From: Paenibacillus stellifer
Lineage (GTDB): Bacteria > Bacillota > Bacilli > Paenibacillales > Paenibacillaceae
Direction of reading: 5' to 3'
NCBI RefSeq assembly: GCF_000758685.1
Contig: NZ_CP009286.1
Coordinates: 1,766,501-1,830,500 of the forward strand
DNA: 64,000 nt
Below the pieces are notes generated by a model, which was not told the DNA's origin, searched no databases, and saw only the letters and a list, made by a program, of their open reading frames with translations. A program made the position numbers and the translations under genes. Below are positions 17,959 to 25,879 of this stretch, one piece after another; position 1 is the first letter of the stretch; every line of letters begins with the position of its first letter.

Positions 17959-18843
17959 GCTTGTGCATCCTCCCGGTCATAGAAATTCATGAAAATATCT
18001 TCCAGATTCTGCGTGAACACATCCAGGCTGCGAATTTTGTATTTCGCGGTCTCCCGGATCAAATCATTATAATTGCCCTGAATGGCGACCCGGACCCGGA
18101 AATCGTCCACACTCTCGGCTGGCAGGCCGGATGAGCGAAAGGCCAGAGCGTCTTCCCTGCTCTCGAACACGATGTCGAACAGCTTCCGCTGCATGGACTG
18201 CAGCTCGTGGACATTTTTTACTGCCACCAGCACACCGTCCTTGATGATGGCGGCGCGGTCGCAGGTGCGTTCGATTTCGGGAAAGCTGTGGGAAGACATG
18301 AAGAAGGTCGTGCCGCGCGCTTTTTCCTCCAGTACAAGTTCAATAAAGAGCTTCTGCATCAGCGGATCAAGGCCGGATGTGGGCTCGTCCAGAAGAATTA
18401 CTTCAGGGTCATGCATGAACGCAGCGACGATTCCGACCTTCTGCTTCATCCCTTTTGACATCTTGCGGATCGGGGTGTTGGCGTCGAACTGCAGCATCCG
18501 GATAAGCCGGTCGCGCTTTGATTTGTCCTTCATGCCCCGCATGCTCCCCATAAATTCAAGGAACGAAAGCCCGGTCATGCCGTCGATAAAAGAGATCTCC
18601 CCCCGGCAAATAGCCGGTATGGCGCTGCACGATTCCCTGCGATTTCCATACATCATGGCCGCAGATGGACGCTTCCCCGCTGTCGGGCTTCATGAAGCCC
18701 ATCAGATGACGCGTCGTCGTGGATTTGCCGGCCCCGTTCGGTCCGAGAAAGCCGAATACCTCGCCCCGGTTAACCGAGAAGGTCAGCTCGCGGATGCCTT
18801 TTCCCCCTGAAAAAGTCTTGGTGAGTCCCTGGACAGTAATCAT
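17955..18843 (-). pseudogene. ABC transporter ATP-binding protein, frameshifted by one base
   Basis: Two overlapping minus-strand frames together make one complete ATPase. The first (ATG 18843, behind GGAGGTGG) reads MITVQGLTKTFSGGKGIREL, Walker A GPNGAGKSTT and on to GYLPG. The second supplies EISFIDGMTG, the signature MSKGMKQK, Walker B VILLDEPTSGLDP and the switch His in SSHSFPEIE. The break is at a run of six C (18599-18604, G on the coding strand); with five, the 888-nt gene reads straight through as 295 residues with the expected LPGEISF junction. Either the gene is inactive by a +1 insertion, or this is a homopolymer sequencing error. Programmed frameshifting is not excluded but no known signal is seen. 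Confidence 0.85.
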
Positions 18844-18898
18844 ACTGCCACCTCCGAATGAAATGGTGAACTATTTTTATGCATATATTTCATGTGTT

Positions 18899-18927
18899 AT
18901 ACTATGCTTATCGAAGCCGGACGTCAA
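18899..18927 (-). promoter_or_regulatory. Predicted promoter of the ABC transporter operon
   Basis: On the minus strand TTGACG (18927-18922), a 17-base spacer and TAGTAT (18904-18899) lie about 60 bases before the ATPase start. Confidence 0.45.
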
Positions 18928-18935
18928 TCATTTTA

Positions 18936-18961
18936 TGAAATTATTTTATACTAAAATTTCA
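18936..18961. promoter_or_regulatory. Candidate TetR operator
   Basis: The arms TGAAATT and AATTTCA are separated by 12 bases and enclose a TATACT -10-like hexamer (18947-18952) for the plus-strand TetR gene. Position between two divergent genes fits autorepression and control of the transporter; inferred from symmetry only. Confidence 0.45.
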
Positions 18962-19010
18962 CAAATTACATTTCTGGCAACAATCGCATCAGGCAGGGAG
19001 AAGGCGGATT

Positions 19011-19616
19011 ATGGAGACGAAGAACGGGTTTGAGAAGCGGGCGGAAATGATCAGGCGGAAGATCATCAACACCACCCTGGAGATGCTGAAGACATGGGAG
19101 CCGAAGCGCATGCGCGTTGCGGATATCGCGAAGGAAGCCGGCGTCTCGCAGGTGACGATCTATAATTACTTCGGGAGCAAGGAGAAGCTGATCGATCAGA
19201 CTTTCCGGAGCTATCTGGACATGACGATCGAACGGTTCGAGCGTTTCATGGACAGGCCCCGTTCGGTCCGGGATTTTATCCATTTCTCGATGGAGATGGA
19301 AAGGGAGCAGTACAGCGCATTCCGTCCGGAGCAGATCAAGACGCTGATGATCGATGATCAGGAGATGTTCGGCTATGTGCAGGAGCGTTATGCGGGCACG
19401 GTGCTTCCGCTGATGATCAAACTGGTGGAAGACGGCAAAGCGAGCGGCGAAATCTCCCCGAAGGTATCTGTGAACGCCGTCCTGGCGTATATGAACATGT
19501 ACATACGCAGCTCCAGCGAATTGCTGGAGCTGGCGCAGAAGCAGGAGGATCTGAACGCCTTTCTCGATGAATTGACGCATCTGTTCTTCTACGGTTTGTG
19601 CGGCCGGGAGGAATAG
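19011..19616 (+). CDS. TetR family transcriptional regulator
   Basis: The 201-residue protein starts at ATG behind GGGAGAAGGCGG. Residues about 12-60 form a TetR helix-turn-helix (IINTTLEMLK..MRVADIAKEAGVSQVTIYNYFGSKEKLIDQ). The C-terminal helical ligand domain is unassigned. It is transcribed away from the ABC exporter genes with 167 bases between, the usual arrangement for a TetR repressor controlling an efflux system. The inducer is unknown. Confidence 0.9.
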   Translation: METKNGFEKRAEMIRRKIINTTLEMLKTWEPKRMRVADIAKEAGVSQVTIYNYFGSKEKLIDQTFRSYLDMTIERFERFMDRPRSVRDFIHFSMEMEREQYSAFRPEQIKTLMIDDQEMFGYVQERYAGTVLPLMIKLVEDGKASGEISPKVSVNAVLAYMNMYIRSSSELLELAQKQEDLNAFLDELTHLFFYGLCGREE

Positions 19617-19684
19617 GCAGGTGCTTTTGAGGGGCGGTTGGGGGCGTCGGGGGGTGGTTATAGTTCTATTTTTCTGATGAGCGT

Positions 19685-19714
19685 TTGTCCCATGGCTTGA
19701 GCTTATTGTAAAAT
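19685..19714 (+). promoter_or_regulatory. Candidate promoter of the fumarase gene
   Basis: TTGTCC and TAAAAT are separated by 18 bases, about 50 bases before the start codon. Confidence 0.4.
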
Positions 19715-19766
19715 ACAGACAGGCCTGAATCCTGGGCCAAATCCGGCAAAAGGCGGGGTGACCAGC

Positions 19767-21143
19767 TTGGAATATCGGATGGAGAAGGACACGTTTGGCG
19801 AACTGAAAGTGCCCGCGGACAAGTTCTGGGGGGCGCAGACGCAGAGAAGTCTGGAGAATTTCAGGATCGGCGGAGAGCGCATGCCGCTTGAGGTAATCCG
19901 CGCATTGGCGCTGATCAAGAAGGTGGCAGCCCGGGTGAACGCAGAGCTCGGCCTGCTGTCTTCGGACAAGGCGGAGGCAATTGCTAAGGCTGCTGACGAG
20001 ATTCTGCAAGGCAGGCTGGACGATCATTTTCCGCTTGTCGTCTGGCAGACGGGCAGCGGCACGCAGAGCAACATGAACGTCAATGAAGTGATCTCCCATC
20101 GGGCAGCCGAGCTGCTCCGGCAGGCGGGCCGTGACGAGACTATTCATCCGAACGACGATGTGAACAAGGGACAGAGCTCCAACGATATTTTTCCTTCGGC
20201 GATGCATATCGCGGCTTTTCTGGCGGTGCGGGACCATGTGCTGCCTGCGCTGGAGCAGCTCAAGGCGACTCTGGCCGCGAAGGCGGAGCAGTACCGATCG
20301 CTGATCAAAATCGGGCGCACGCATCTGCAGGATGCGACGCCGCTGACGGTGGGGCAGGAGATCGGAGCATGGGCCGCCATGCTGGAGAGAAGCGGACGCT
20401 TCATCGAAGTAAGCATGGGCTGCCTGCTGGAGTTGGCTGTCGGCGGAACGGCTGTCGGCACCGGGCTGAACGCGCATCCCGAGTTCGGCGACCGGACTGC
20501 GGCCGAAATCGGGCTTGCGCTGTCAGAGCCGTTCATCTCGGCGCAGAACAAGTTCCATGCCCTGACCAGCCATGACCAGCTGGTGCAAGTGCATGGTACA
20601 TTGAAGGCGCTTGCAGGCGATCTGATGAAGATCGGGAATGACGTGCGCCTGCTGGCGAGCGGGCCCCGCAGCGGCATCGGCGAGCTGCGGATTCCCGAGA
20701 ATGAGCCGGGCAGCTCGATCATGCCCGGCAAGGTGAATCCGACGCAGAGCGAGGCGATGACCATGGTGGTCTGCCAGGTGTTCGGCAACGACGTGACGAT
20801 CGGGATAGCGGCGAGCCAGGGGCATTTTCAGCTCAATGTCTTCAAGCCGGTGCTGATCCACAGCTTCCTGCAGTCCTGCCGGCTGCTTGGCGATGCCATG
20901 CTCTCATTTGACCGGAACTGCGCACAGGGAATTGAGGCGAACGAAGAGACGATTGCCCGGAATCTGAACAACTCGCTCATGCTCGTAACCGCCTTGAATC
21001 CGTACATCGGTTACGAGAAGGCGGCTGAGATCGCCAAGCTGGCCCATAAGGAAGGACTCACGCTCAAAGAGGCGGCGCTTACGCTGAATGCGCTGACGGA
21101 GGAGGAGTTCGACCGGATGGTCCGGCCTGAGAGGATGATTTGA
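19767..21143 (+). CDS. fumC: Class II fumarate hydratase
   Basis: The 458-residue enzyme interconverts fumarate and L-malate in the citric acid cycle. The start is taken as TTG 19767, six bases after GGCGGGGTG, giving [20 protein letters not shown], which matches the usual MEYR(I/M)E start of Bacillus CitG. A GTG at 19758 would add only three residues. The fumarase/aspartase signature [15 protein letters not shown] lies at about 315-329 and supplies the catalytic Ser loop, and [14 protein letters not shown] and [12 protein letters not shown] are the other conserved regions. Length is normal. Class II enzymes contain no iron-sulfur cluster and are oxygen-stable. Isolated single gene with its own terminator. 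Confidence 0.96.
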   Translation: MEYRMEKDTFGELKVPADKFWGAQTQRSLENFRIGGERMPLEVIRALALIKKVAARVNAELGLLSSDKAEAIAKAADEILQGRLDDHFPLVVWQTGSGTQSNMNVNEVISHRAAELLRQAGRDETIHPNDDVNKGQSSNDIFPSAMHIAAFLAVRDHVLPALEQLKATLAAKAEQYRSLIKIGRTHLQDATPLTVGQEIGAWAAMLERSGRFIEVSMGCLLELAVGGTAVGTGLNAHPEFGDRTAAEIGLALSEPFISAQNKFHALTSHDQLVQVHGTLKALAGDLMKIGNDVRLLASGPRSGIGELRIPENEPGSSIMPGKVNPTQSEAMTMVVCQVFGNDVTIGIAASQGHFQLNVFKPVLIHSFLQSCRLLGDAMLSFDRNCAQGIEANEETIARNLNNSLMLVTALNPYIGYEKAAEIAKLAHKEGLTLKEAALTLNALTEEEFDRMVRPERMI

Positions 21144-21224
21144 ATTGGGAATATGATCTGAATTGTGAAGAGGGTATAGATTCATAAAGGTGATGTAGAT
21201 CCCTCCAGCTTCGGAAAAAAACTG

Positions 21225-21251
21225 AAAGCCGGCTCCCATTGAGCCGGCTTT
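21225..21251. terminator. Bidirectional terminator between convergent genes
   Basis: AAAGCCGGCTC and GAGCCGGCTTT form a perfect 11-bp stem with a CCATT loop. The run of A on the left gives a T tract for the minus-strand gene ending at 21352; on the right TTTATT serves fumarase. Confidence 0.85.
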
Positions 21252-21351
21252 ATTGACGTTTCGTGAGCGGAATAGCTCTTGATCTGCCGGAGTCCGCCGC
21301 CACAGCCGCCAGGCTTGCCGCACTTGGCAGATTTGGCGTATGGTTTGGCGA

Positions 21352-22239
21352 TTACACAATCTGCAGAACGCGGTTGAACAAGTCGTCGAGCTCATCGTCC
21401 GAAGCCGAGGAGATGTCGATGCCCGACAGCAGGCTGCGGACAGCGGTTAATTGATCATCTCCGGATACATCATCCGATTCCCCGGTGGAGTCTGCATCTC
21501 CTGCCTTCTGGAGGTACTCCAGAAGAGTCTTGATGTCGTCCGTGCTCAACTTGCCTGCAGCACCGTCATCCTCCTGGGTGACTTCACCGGTTGCGGACGT
21601 ATCATCTAAGGCTGCATCATTGTTCGCTCCCCGCATGAATGGCGGCGGAACGGCCCCCATTGCCTTCAGCATGGGAGGTATCCCTCCCGGCCCACCGTTG
21701 CCTTCCTGATCATCAGGCATCGCATAGGCAAAAGAGCCCGGAACAGACTGTACCTGTGCGAACAGAGACGCAATATCCTCATCAGACAGGCTGTCCAGGT
21801 CGGTATCAGACAACAGTTTGGATAGCGAGTCGACTGTGCTGTCTTCTGCCGTCAGGGACGCGCTGTCTGCTGAAGAGTCCAAGGCCGACACGGTGTCATC
21901 ACTGGCTGCATCCGTAGAGGCTGACAATTTGGACTGGATGCTCTCCAGAATGGACTTCATTTGATCCGGGTTCAGCGGCGGAGGAAGCTGGCGGCCCGGC
22001 GGCCGGCTGTAGATTCCGGTGGATGTCGCTTCCGTATCGGTGTCGTCCGATAACTGTGCAAAATACTGCAGCGCAAGTGAACTGATCTCGGCGTATTCCG
22101 TATTCGCTGCCTCTGTAGTACTGCTCTTAGCAGCCGAGGTACTGGTGCTTTCAGCCGCTGCCGTCTTGACGGCGCTTAAGAGATTTTCATAATTGTAGTA
22201 GTTCTTTTGGCTGTAGGAATTGTAAATGGTCGTGGACAT
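21352..22239 (-). CDS. Ser/Asp/Ala-rich acidic protein of unknown function
   Basis: This 295-residue protein starts at ATG behind AGGGAG, so it is very likely expressed. I do not recognise it. There is no signal peptide or membrane segment. After STTIYNSYSQKNYYNYENLL the composition is dominated by Ser, Asp, Thr and Ala. Four short helical motifs recur, each with acidic residues before a Leu-rich helix: LNPDQMKSILESIQSKL, LSDEDIASLFAQVQSV, LSTDDIKTLLEYLQKAG and SDDELDDLFNRVLQIV. A Pro/Gly patch (GGPGGIPPMLKAMGAVPPPF) lies near the middle. The acidic spacing faintly recalls EF-hand-like loops, but no complete DxDxD loop is present. It is monocistronic, with a weak promoter (TATAAG at 22261-22256, minus). 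Confidence 0.75.
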   Translation of the reverse strand: MSTTIYNSYSQKNYYNYENLLSAVKTAAAESTSTSAAKSSTTEAANTEYAEISSLALQYFAQLSDDTDTEATSTGIYSRPPGRQLPPPLNPDQMKSILESIQSKLSASTDAASDDTVSALDSSADSASLTAEDSTVDSLSKLLSDTDLDSLSDEDIASLFAQVQSVPGSFAYAMPDDQEGNGGPGGIPPMLKAMGAVPPPFMRGANNDAALDDTSATGEVTQEDDGAAGKLSTDDIKTLLEYLQKAGDADSTGESDDVSGDDQLTAVRSLLSGIDISSASDDELDDLFNRVLQIV

Positions 22240-22443
22240 TTAATGATCTCCCTTTCTTATACTGGCCAGGCGGCAAGCCCTGAATTCTCTATCGGGGGCC
22301 TAGCTGAATTGAAACTGAAAAAAGGCTGAAAACTAGCTGAAAGTTATGTAACCAGGGCGGCTACGGAGCTGCCGCATTCGAAGATTGACATGGCCGGCAG
22401 AGGCCACTACGATGAAGAATAAGTTCCCAACCGGAGGTCCGCT

Positions 22444-23355
22444 ATGAAAGGTAAAAAAGTGACGCTGCAGGATATCGCCAAGGAAGCTCGTGTATCTTCT
22501 GCCACGGTATCTTATGTGCTCAATTACTCGGAAAAAGAGAAGATCAGCCATAAGACTCGTTTGAAGGTATTCGAAGCGGCCAGGAAGCTGAACTATGTTC
22601 CGGATATGACAGCCAAAGCTCTGGCCAACAAAAAAAGCTATTTGATCGGAGTCATCGTCAATCTCGGCGAATTTAACCTGAGGAGCAAGCTCTATCAATA
22701 TTACGAGCAAATTGACGCGCTCCAAAGCCGGCTTCACCGGCTGGGATACGATGTCGTCCTGCTCTCGACGCAAAATTTGACCGAAGATATCCAGATTGGC
22801 CAGCGCCGGTCGCTGGACGCCGCGTTCATCATCGATATGGATACGGTGACGCTGGCAAGCATGGTCAACCGTTTTTACATTCCGCTTATTTTTATTGACG
22901 GGTATTTGGGAGATCCGCTGTTCCACGAGGTGCTTGTCGATTACGATGCCGTCTTTGCGGCGGAAGTTGAGCCGGGCAATACGTATGTGGTTATCGAGCA
23001 ATATTCCAGCGATTATGTGTACAAATGTGCGAGCAAATATTGTCCTGAGGAGCTGATCTTCGTTAACCGGAAGGGCGCCTCGCTTCGGGACTTTCTTGCC
23101 TCCAAGCATGGCATGAAGGGAGTGGTGGTCGGAGAAGTGCTTGGTCTGCAGACGGAAAATCTGGCCGGCGGGCCGCTTGCTGTCGTAGTCGGTGACGGAG
23201 AATGCTCCCTGCTCCGGCCCGAGACCCGGAAGATCGTGATCGATCAGGCTCAAAAAGCCGATATGGCGATTCATGTTCTGCGCAATCTGTTGTCTCTAGA
23301 TAACTCCGGAGACCCTCCCAAGCTTATGTACGTCACGCCGCAAGCCTTGGGGTAA
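22444..23355 (+). CDS. LacI family transcriptional regulator, probable regulator of the GH13 gene
   Basis: The 303-residue protein starts at ATG behind CGGAGG. Residues 5-60 are a LacI DNA-binding domain (VTLQDIAKEARVSSATVSYVLN and the hinge VPDMTAKALANKKSYLIGVIV). The sensor domain is diverged and about 25 residues shorter than usual. It lacks the common C-terminal TSV...G..A motif and ends in PPKLMYVTPQAL, so ligand binding may be unusual. The next gene downstream, a GH13 glycosidase, has a 20-bp palindrome centred on GCGC at its promoter, which is the natural candidate operator. That link is inference. Confidence 0.85.
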   Translation: MKGKKVTLQDIAKEARVSSATVSYVLNYSEKEKISHKTRLKVFEAARKLNYVPDMTAKALANKKSYLIGVIVNLGEFNLRSKLYQYYEQIDALQSRLHRLGYDVVLLSTQNLTEDIQIGQRRSLDAAFIIDMDTVTLASMVNRFYIPLIFIDGYLGDPLFHEVLVDYDAVFAAEVEPGNTYVVIEQYSSDYVYKCASKYCPEELIFVNRKGASLRDFLASKHGMKGVVVGEVLGLQTENLAGGPLAVVVGDGECSLLRPETRKIVIDQAQKADMAIHVLRNLLSLDNSGDPPKLMYVTPQALG

Positions 23356-23375
23356 TTCACTTGTCCGGCAATTTG

Positions 23376-23415
23376 GCATGCTCTTCCCTTGATCAGAAGG
23401 AGAACATGCTTTTTT
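23376..23415 (+). terminator. Terminator after the LacI gene
   Basis: GCATG and CATGC close a longer imperfect stem followed by TTTTTT. Confidence 0.65.
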
Positions 23416-23605
23416 GTATTATTCTTATAAAAATTTTGGCTTGTCTTCGCGCTTTTACCTCAGCTTAACAAGCGGAAGCGCAAAGGCTCAAAAGGGCTGA
23501 GCCGCTTAAGGCGGCAATAGACCGCTTGCAGCTTAACGAAATTTCCCGCTTCCGGAGCGGCCGGGAAAACCTTGCTGCGAAGGCGATTCTCAGGCTTTTT
23601 TATGA
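23416..23605. other. Spacer without recognised gene
   Basis: The spacer between the LacI terminator and the amylase promoter has several AAGCGG/CCGCTT-type short inverted segments but no credible reading frame. Confidence 0.35.
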
Positions 23606-23635
23606 TTGACACCGGGATTTGAGGGGTTTTATACT
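23606..23635 (+). promoter_or_regulatory. Strong sigma-A promoter of the GH13 gene
   Basis: A perfect -35 TTGACA and TATACT are separated by 18 bases. The palindromic operator begins five bases after the -10. Confidence 0.75.
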
Positions 23636-23639
23636 AAAG

Positions 23640-23659
23640 TCACTTAAGCGCATAAGTGA
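23640..23659. promoter_or_regulatory. 20-bp palindromic operator, probably for a LacI-type repressor
   Basis: TCACTTA-AGCGCA-TAAGTGA is symmetric at every position except one central pair and is centred on GCGC. It covers the expected transcription start of the GH13 gene, so a bound repressor would block initiation. LacI-family operators typically have a central CG, which fits the regulator encoded upstream. Confidence 0.7.
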
Positions 23660-23692
23660 TGATTGACCAATTGATGTTGAGGAGTGATCATA

Positions 23693-25540
23693 ATGGATTT
23701 GTCAGCTGTCATCCATGAGCCCAAAAGCGCCCTTTCCTACATGTTCGATGCGAAGACGCTTCATCTGCGGATCAAGACGAAGAAGAATGATGTGAAGTCC
23801 GTAACCCTGTTGGCGGCCGATCCTTTTAACTGGCGGCCAACCGTCGATAACCCGGAGATATACGAATTCGCACTCGAGACGATGGCGCGGATTCCGATGA
23901 TTAAAGAGGCGGAGACCCGTTATCACGACTGCTGGTTTGCGGAATTGACCGGACCTTCATGGAGAAGAGTCAAATACGGATTTGTGCTGGACGACGGGAA
24001 TCGGCAAATTTTTGCCGGATGCCATGATTTTATCGAGCTTCCGGAGGAATGGACACCGCCTGCCGATCACTCGAATTATTACAATTACCCCTATTTACTT
24101 GAGGAAGATCTGTACAAGGCGCCGGCTTGGGTGAAGGATACGATCTGGTACCAGATTTTTCCCGACCGGTTTAGCAGGGGAGCCGGCAGAGCGGCAGAGG
24201 ACGCGCTTCCATGGGGAAGCGTGGAGCGTGACGGCAACGACATCAAATTCGGAGGCAATATTCAGGGCATTATCGACAAGCTGGATTATATCCGGGATTT
24301 GGGCTGCGGGGGCATTTATTTCACACCTCTCTTCGCATCCCCCAGCTCGCATAAATACGATACCCGGGACTATTTCAGCATTGATCCGGATTTCGGAGAC
24401 AACGCTCTGTTCGGTAACCTCGTCGACGAGGCTCACAAAAGGGGCATAAAGGTTATGCTGGATGCGGTGTTCAATCACTGCGGCTATGAGCATCCGTTCT
24501 GGCAGGATGTGCTGAAGCGGGGGCAGGAGTCTCCGTATTACGATTATTTCTACATCCTGGACCCGAATAAGCCGGTAGAGCCCGACCTCTCATCGCGCGG
24601 GTACTTAGGAGAGCATCTGAACTACCTGACCTTCGGTTATACGGAGAATATGCCTAAATGGAATACAGGCAATCCGGGGGCGAGAGAATATTTGCTGAGC
24701 GTCGCGGAGTTCTGGGCGAAACACTATAAAATCGACGGCTGGCGGCTCGATGTATCCAACGAAGTCTCTCATGAATTCTGGCGGGAATTCCGGAAGCGGA
24801 TCAAGGGGGTTGATCCCGAAATTTACATTCTGGGCGAGAATTGGCTGAACTCCAATCCATGGCTGTTGGGCGACCAGTTCGATGCGGTGATGAATTATGA
24901 GTTCTCTTCGCCGGTCATCAGGTTCTTCGGAACGCAGCACAAGAATCAGGAACAATACAGCGTTTCGGATTTCAAGGCCGCCGTCAACGAGCTGCTTGTC
25001 AGCTATCCCAAGAATGTGACGACGACTCTGTTCAACCTGCTTGACAGCCATGATACAGCCCGGATTCTTTCACTATGCGGCGAGAATGCGGATTTGGTGA
25101 AGCTGGCATATGTGTTCCTGCTGACCTATCCCGGGTCTCCAAGCATATACTATGGCGGCGAAGTGGGACTTTCGGGCGATGAGCATCATAATCGGCAGTG
25201 TATGCCATGGGATCCGAAGCTGCAGAACAAAGACCTTTACCAAGTCGTGCATAAGCTGATCGCGCTGAGAAAGCAATATCCGGCGTTCAGAACGGCCGAT
25301 TGGAACTGGATTGCGGCAGATGATTCCACCGGAACGCTAATCTACCGGAAACGGGCGGAAGGCGATACTTTATATGCCCTGATTCACAATTCGCCGGAAG
25401 CTCAGGAAGTTCCGCTGCCAGCGGAATGCCGGGGACAGGGCTTCATCGACCTGATGACCGGGCAGCCTGTCGAAGGCAAAGCGGCTGTTCAATTGTCTCC
25501 TTATTCATTCCTGTTGTGGCACAGTCAAGAAACTAAATAG
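23693..25540 (+). CDS. GH13 glycoside hydrolase (cyclomaltodextrinase/neopullulanase-like)
   Basis: The 615-residue enzyme starts at ATG 23693, eight bases after GAGGAG; a GTG nine bases upstream overlaps that site. An N-terminal beta domain (about 1-125) of the CBM34/neopullulanase type is followed by a TIM barrel with all GH13 motifs: DAVFNHCG, GWRLDVSNEV with nucleophile Asp353, ILGENW with acid Glu382, and LLDSHDTAR with Asp454. The linker phrase VKDTIWYQIFPDRF is typical of subfamily 20. There is no signal peptide, so it should act in the cytoplasm on imported maltodextrins or cyclodextrins. It has its own operator and terminator. Confidence 0.93.
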   Translation: MDLSAVIHEPKSALSYMFDAKTLHLRIKTKKNDVKSVTLLAADPFNWRPTVDNPEIYEFALETMARIPMIKEAETRYHDCWFAELTGPSWRRVKYGFVLDDGNRQIFAGCHDFIELPEEWTPPADHSNYYNYPYLLEEDLYKAPAWVKDTIWYQIFPDRFSRGAGRAAEDALPWGSVERDGNDIKFGGNIQGIIDKLDYIRDLGCGGIYFTPLFASPSSHKYDTRDYFSIDPDFGDNALFGNLVDEAHKRGIKVMLDAVFNHCGYEHPFWQDVLKRGQESPYYDYFYILDPNKPVEPDLSSRGYLGEHLNYLTFGYTENMPKWNTGNPGAREYLLSVAEFWAKHYKIDGWRLDVSNEVSHEFWREFRKRIKGVDPEIYILGENWLNSNPWLLGDQFDAVMNYEFSSPVIRFFGTQHKNQEQYSVSDFKAAVNELLVSYPKNVTTTLFNLLDSHDTARILSLCGENADLVKLAYVFLLTYPGSPSIYYGGEVGLSGDEHHNRQCMPWDPKLQNKDLYQVVHKLIALRKQYPAFRTADWNWIAADDSTGTLIYRKRAEGDTLYALIHNSPEAQEVPLPAECRGQGFIDLMTGQPVEGKAAVQLSPYSFLLWHSQETK

Positions 25541-25553
25541 ATTCATATTGTTG

Positions 25554-25585
25554 AGCGGGGCCGCAGTTGCGGCTCCGCTTGTTTG
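25554..25585 (+). terminator. Terminator after the GH13 gene
   Basis: AGCGGGGCCGC pairs with GCGGCTCCGCT (one G-T pair) over an AGTT loop, followed by TGTTTGT. Confidence 0.7.
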
Positions 25586-25683
25586 TCGATGTCATAACCA
25601 GGTCCGGCGGGATTGAAAATGGAAAGTGGAACATTTGGTATAGTTAAAATATACCTAATTAAGAATATATAGGGTGTTAGAAA

Positions 25684-25722
25684 TGTAACGTTGAAATTAA
25701 GTTAATGTAAAAATAATGTTAA
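25684..25722 (-). promoter_or_regulatory. PhoP-box-like array upstream of the nucleotidase gene
   Basis: On the minus strand TTAACA, TTTACA, TTAATT and GTTACA are spaced by exactly five bases each, an 11-bp period, as in Bacillus Pho boxes (TT(A/C/T)ACA repeats). A TAATAT hexamer (25730-25735, plus) lies 8 bases beyond, which would place the array at about -58 to -20. The repeats are on the strand opposite to the gene, which is a caveat. The remaining leader to 25879 is A+T rich and shows no gene. Confidence 0.6.
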
Positions 25723-25879
25723 AAAACACTAATATTTAACACATTACCTCACTTATTGTGTGAAGTTTATTACATACTTTACGTTCGCTTTATGATTTTA
25801 TGCTAGATTCTACAAAATTTATATGCTACAATCTCCCCCGAGTGGAAATAATAGAATAATAGAGGAGGATCACTTTTTC

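Noticed and set aside
18556..18656. Programmed frameshift in the ABC ATPase
   Set aside because: The G6 run alone is not a known +1 signal and no stimulatory element was recognised; mutation or sequencing error is simpler.
18966..20477. 503-codon minus-strand frame over TetR and fumarase
   Set aside because: Both plus-strand genes are clearly real; the shadow has no start signal and no recognisable protein.
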